This document shows, piece by piece, positions 13,361 to 16,153 of a stretch of 16,153 nt of DNA. How positions within the stretch are numbered: the stretch's first letter is position 1; every line of letters begins with the position of its first letter. Location of the stretch: the NCBI GenBank assembly GCA_903873735.1, contig CAIQPO010000083.1:1-16153 (forward strand), read 5' to 3'. The notes under the pieces were generated by a model that saw nothing but the letters and a program-made list of their open reading frames with translations, did no database searches and was not told where the DNA came from. This DNA is from Candidatus Collierbacteria bacterium (lineage in GTDB: Bacteria > Patescibacteriota > Microgenomatia > UBA1400 > MFAQ01). Both the position numbers and the translations under genes were made by a program.

Positions 13361-13388
13361 AGAGCGGTCTTATGACCGCTCTTTTTTT
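13361..13388 (+). terminator. Rho-independent terminator after the GC-rich gene
   Basis: Stem AGAGCGGTC/GACCGCTCT (9 bp, no mismatch, 4-nt loop TTAT) runs into a T tract to 13388. It follows the GC-rich gene by 21 nt and lies 3 nt from the end of the converging rel gene; the minus strand has no comparable T tract. Confidence 0.92.
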
Positions 13389-13391
13389 GTG

Positions 13392-14873
13392 TTAATTTTT
13401 GTCGCTGACCTTTCTGACTGCTGATCTGGCTTTGGTTGTTTTGACAAATTGAAGCCAGCTTCTACTTGGCTTTCTTTTTTGTTTGGACTTTATGATTTCT
13501 ACCAAATCACCGCTATGTAGAGGTGTGCTAAGGGGTACAACACGACCATTAACCTTGGCAGTATTAAGAAAATATCCTAGACTTGAGTGGACTGTGAATG
13601 CGAAGTCAACAGGAGTAGAGCCAGCTGGCAGATCGAAAACATCCCCTTTAGGAGAAAAAACATAGATATGCTCAGACAAAGCATCCAGCTTGTACTGTTT
13701 GACACTTTCAGCTGTATCGGCCACCTGCTGCTTCCAACCCGCGAGCTGATTAACCCAAGACATTTTTTCGGTTACTTTAAAACCGATACCTTTTTCCAGT
13801 TTTTCATCTTCAACGCCAGCCATTTTGGCTTGAGCATAGGCAAAGTGAGCTGCGGCTCCATATTCTGCCTGTTCGTGCATAGCCTCTGACCTAATTTGAA
13901 TTTCAACAATATTGCCTCGATTATCAAAAACTTTAGTGTGGATTGATTGATAGCCGTTTGGCTTGGGTTGAGCAATGAAGTCGGATATACCAATGTTTGG
14001 TGCCGGTTTCCAGTACTGATGAATTATTCCGAGAATGGTGTAACAGGAATTGGTGTCTGGCGTAATAACTCTTACCGCCATCAAGTCATGGATTAATGAG
14101 ATGTCACGGTCAATTTCTGGCCTTAAAAGCTTTTTGTAAAGACTGTATTTTCTTTTTGGCCTGCCCTCGACTCTTGCTTTGATGTTGTTTTTGGCTAGCT
14201 GTTGGCGGATTTTTTGGATAACATCGCCAATGTTTTCTTCAGAGTATTTGAAATGAGGTTTGGCAACTTCCATGACCCATTGGTATTCTTCGGGATAGAT
14301 GAAGGGAAAGGATAAATCTTCTAGCTCCCCCTTTAGCTTTCCCATACCTAATCGCTCAGCCAGTGGGGCATAGACCTCTAAGGTCTCCAAAGCGATTCGT
14401 TTTTGTTTGGATAAAGCTATGCCTTCAAGAGTGGAGACATTGTGGAGACGATCGGCAAGCCTTATCAGGACAACTCGAATGTCTTTAGCCATGGCGACAA
14501 ACATTTTGCGAAGATTTTCTAGGAAATCCTCATTTCTGCTACCCCTAAGCTTAACCTGCCCAACTTTGTTGGCCGCTTCGACTAGATCAGCGACCTCTTG
14601 GCCAAATTTATCTTGAATTTCTGTTATCAGAACTCCTGCCATATCAGGAGTGTCGTGAAGCAGGGCCGCTTCAATACTACTTTGGCCTAGTCCCCAGTCG
14701 GCGATTGTCTTGGCTACAAACAAGGAGTGAGAAATATATGGCTCTCCGGTTTGGCGAACCTGACCTAGGTGTTTTTCGGAGGCAAATTCAAAGACGCCAT
14801 GGAGGCGTTTTCCATCTATACCCTGATTTTTTTCGTGGGCGACGCTTAGAAGATCGTCGAAGTGAATGCTCAT
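13392..14873 (-). CDS. rel: Short RelA/SpoT-family (p)ppGpp enzyme with altered HD motif
   Basis: A 493-residue stringent-response enzyme. Domain order: HD hydrolase (about 25-165), synthetase (about 235-345) and TGS (401-462). Synthetase landmarks are intact: GRPKRKYSLYKKL, Asp263 in IHDLMAVRVI, KPNGYQSIHTKV and Glu324 in VEIQIR. In the HD domain Arg40, His49, His73-Asp74, Asp141 and Asn145 are kept, but the usual His-Asp-x-x-Glu-Asp reads HDTPDM, with Asp77 and Met78 for the catalytic Glu-Asp pair. Hydrolysis may be weak or lost. The protein stops soon after PSRSWLQFVKTTKARSAVRK, about 240 residues short of full-length Rel, without the ACT and zinc-finger domains. TGS and this stop look natural, not truncated by mutation. 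TACAAT 7 nt upstream implies a leaderless mRNA, divergent from the CCA-adding enzyme gene. Confidence 0.9.
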   Translation of the reverse strand: MSIHFDDLLSVAHEKNQGIDGKRLHGVFEFASEKHLGQVRQTGEPYISHSLFVAKTIADWGLGQSSIEAALLHDTPDMAGVLITEIQDKFGQEVADLVEAANKVGQVKLRGSRNEDFLENLRKMFVAMAKDIRVVLIRLADRLHNVSTLEGIALSKQKRIALETLEVYAPLAERLGMGKLKGELEDLSFPFIYPEEYQWVMEVAKPHFKYSEENIGDVIQKIRQQLAKNNIKARVEGRPKRKYSLYKKLLRPEIDRDISLIHDLMAVRVITPDTNSCYTILGIIHQYWKPAPNIGISDFIAQPKPNGYQSIHTKVFDNRGNIVEIQIRSEAMHEQAEYGAAAHFAYAQAKMAGVEDEKLEKGIGFKVTEKMSWVNQLAGWKQQVADTAESVKQYKLDALSEHIYVFSPKGDVFDLPAGSTPVDFAFTVHSSLGYFLNTAKVNGRVVPLSTPLHSGDLVEIIKSKQKRKPSRSWLQFVKTTKARSAVRKVSDKN

Positions 14874-14880
14874 GCAGATT

Positions 14881-14886
14881 ATTGTA
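14881..14886 (-). promoter_or_regulatory. -10 box for a leaderless rel mRNA
   Basis: Minus strand TACAAT ends 7 nt before the ATG at 14873. No -35 consensus is seen. Confidence 0.55.
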
Positions 14887-14907
14887 ACCTGTTTTGTGCG
14901 AATATCA

Positions 14908-14916
14908 TGATAAGAT
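14908..14916 (+). promoter_or_regulatory. Extended -10 promoter deciding the GTG start of cca
   Basis: TGATAAGAT (TGn plus TAAGAT) ends 6 nt before the GTG at 14923. This spacing matches the other leaderless genes and favours GTG 14923 over the TTG at 14938 or the ATG at 14977. Confidence 0.6.
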
Positions 14917-14922
14917 TTATGC

Positions 14923-16153
14923 GTGTATAGGCGAAAATTGACTACTGATGAAAAATCACTTATTCCAGGCGAGCTAATGGAGGTTTTTGGTGAGTATGAG
15001 AAGCAAGGATTTGAGTTGTTTTTGGTAGGAGGAGGGGTGAGAAATATTCTGATGGGAAAAACACCTAAGGACTGTGATCTAACGACAAATGCTACCCCTG
15101 AAGAGAGCTTAAAAGTGCTGGCTCACAGAAATCCTTTTTACAATAATGATTTTGGGACAGTATCTTTTAACATCACTGTGGAGGGAAATAACGAACTATA
15201 TGAAGTGACTACCTACAGATCAGAAAAAGAATACACAGACTTTAGAAGACCATCTGGGGTTGTTTGGGGAAAAACCCTTGAGGAGGATGTGGTCAGAAGA
15301 GACTTCACAGTAAACGCTATTGTAGTTGGGAAAATGGAAGGAGAAATGTGTTTGATTGATATGGTAGATGGTCTTTCCGACTTTGAAAAAAGGGTAATTA
15401 GAGCGGTAGGAGACCCAGATAACAGATTCGCTGAAGACGCGCTGAGAATGATGAGAGCCATTAGATTTGCTGCACGGTTACAGTTTACAATCGAAGACAA
15501 GACTCTTTTGGCAGTTACAAAAAATTCGCCACTGTTGTCACATATTAGCAAAGAAAGAATTAGAGACGAACTCTTTAAGATACTTTCTACTAGTTTTCCT
15601 GCAGATGGAGTACGGTTATTGATATCGACCGGGTTAATGGAGAATATTATCCCAGAACTACTGGAAGGGAGACAGACATTGCAAGGCGGGCACCATCATT
15701 TACTAGTTCTTGATCATTTGCTCGAGGCTTTGCAAAACTGTTCATCTCCTGACCCCGTGGTGAGACTAGCTACACTACTTCATGATATTGGCAAACCAAG
15801 AAGTCAAAGGTTTAAGTGTAGAAAGTGTGGCAGATTGAATAAAAAAATTGAGGGTGATTTTTATACATGTGAGGTTTGTGGATTTAACCAACCAGTGAGA
15901 AAGATGATTACCTTTTATGGTCATGAAGTAATTGGAGCAAGAATGGTAGAGGAGATTGGCAAGAGACTAAGACTAACCAACAAACAACATGAAAAGCTTG
16001 TGACCTTGGTGAGAATGCACATGTTTTCATATCAGCCAGAAATGACTGATGCGGCGATTAGGAGACTTATTCGAAAAATCGGTAAAGAAAATATCGGTGA
16101 TATGATTTTGGTGAGGATTGCTGACAGAAAAGGTAGCGGTAGCAAGACTACTA
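14923..16153 (+). CDS. cca: CCA-adding enzyme (tRNA nucleotidyltransferase) with inserted zinc ribbon, 3' end outside the window
   Basis: A class II nucleotidyltransferase that adds or repairs the 3' CCA of tRNAs. At least 410 codons; it runs off the window. From a GTG start: FLVGGGVRN with the DCDLTTNATPEE metal-binding DxD, then RRDFTVNAI, RFAEDALRMMRAIRFAARL (nucleotide recognition), then an HD subdomain with LLHDIGKP (His287-Asp288). Between LLHDIGKPRSQRF and FYGHEVIGA is an inserted C4 zinc ribbon, Cys299-x2-Cys302-x13-Cys316-x2-Cys319. The usual link here is a few residues plus one strand. The enzyme fits the window: tRNA-Gln has no encoded CCA. A later ATG at 14977 would cut off a non-conserved extension only, so the start is decided by the promoter spacing. 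Divergent from rel over 49 bp. Confidence 0.93.
   Translation, partial: MYRRKLTTDEKSLIPGELMEVFGEYEKQGFELFLVGGGVRNILMGKTPKDCDLTTNATPEESLKVLAHRNPFYNNDFGTVSFNITVEGNNELYEVTTYRSEKEYTDFRRPSGVVWGKTLEEDVVRRDFTVNAIVVGKMEGEMCLIDMVDGLSDFEKRVIRAVGDPDNRFAEDALRMMRAIRFAARLQFTIEDKTLLAVTKNSPLLSHISKERIRDELFKILSTSFPADGVRLLISTGLMENIIPELLEGRQTLQGGHHHLLVLDHLLEALQNCSSPDPVVRLATLLHDIGKPRSQRFKCRKCGRLNKKIEGDFYTCEVCGFNQPVRKMITFYGHEVIGARMVEEIGKRLRLTNKQHEKLVTLVRMHMFSYQPEMTDAAIRRLIRKIGKENIGDMILVRIADRKGSGSKTT
15817..15879 (+). other. Zinc-ribbon insertion inside the CCA-adding enzyme
   Basis: This stretch encodes CRKCG, about ten residues, then TCEVCG. The four Cys codons start at 15817, 15826, 15868 and 15877. It sits between the HD motif and the next conserved GHE helix of the HD subdomain and is in frame. 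Confidence 0.85.

Noticed and set aside
1..16153. Mobile element, phage, toxin-antitoxin or defence island
   Set aside because: No integrase, transposase, terminal repeats, phage structural gene or recognisable toxin-antitoxin pair was found. The GC-rich gene has no visible insertion footprints.

Overview
The window looks like a compact stretch of a small-genome bacterium of the Patescibacteria/CPR type, most likely near the Microgenomates. This is an inference from gene content, not from a marker phylogeny. The support is: tightly packed genes with no gap above about 130 bp, a short RelA/SpoT protein, a CxxC-x17-CxxC zinc protein, a small Gly-Asp-Ala-Ile-Tyr membrane protein of a kind I associate with these bacteria, an archaeal-type aspartyl-tRNA synthetase, and almost no Shine-Dalgarno sites. 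No CRISPR array, integrase, transposase, phage module or recognisable defence system was seen.

Layout. 9-2479 (minus) is a three-gene unit: rarA, an AlkD-like DNA glycosylase gene broken by one in-frame TAA, and a HAD-family hydrolase. 2556-4879 (plus) holds a methyltransferase, the zinc protein, a terminator, tRNA-Gln(CTG), an acidic unknown protein and a 77-residue Cys/His-rich membrane protein. 4893-9140 (minus) holds a two-helix membrane protein with a heptad coiled coil, a self-contained 148-residue unknown gene, a protein of three tandem zinc ribbons, and the operon gltX - 288-residue envelope protein - 108-residue unknown. 9178-10266 (plus) is a single-pass membrane protein. 10269-12498 (minus) is aspS followed by a D-Ala-D-Ala carboxypeptidase. 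12629-13339 (plus) is a GC-rich unknown gene with its own promoter, ribosome binding site and terminator. 13392-14873 (minus) is a short Rel protein, and 14923 to the window end (plus) is a CCA-adding enzyme carrying an inserted zinc ribbon.

Together the recognised genes serve translation and tRNA maturation (tRNA-Gln without encoded CCA, CCA-adding enzyme, GltX, archaeal-type AspS), genome maintenance (RarA, the broken AlkD-like gene), stringent response (Rel) and cell-wall maintenance (carboxypeptidase).

The strongest non-gene signal is how genes start. Most genes that open a transcription unit have a TATAAT-like -10 element ending 6-8 nt before the start codon, so their mRNAs should be leaderless. 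Two unknown genes (5442-5888 and 12629-13339) break this rule: each has a -35/N17/-10 promoter, a strong Shine-Dalgarno site, a strong hairpin terminator and higher G+C than its neighbours. These are the best candidates in the window for acquired or unusually highly expressed genes of unknown role.
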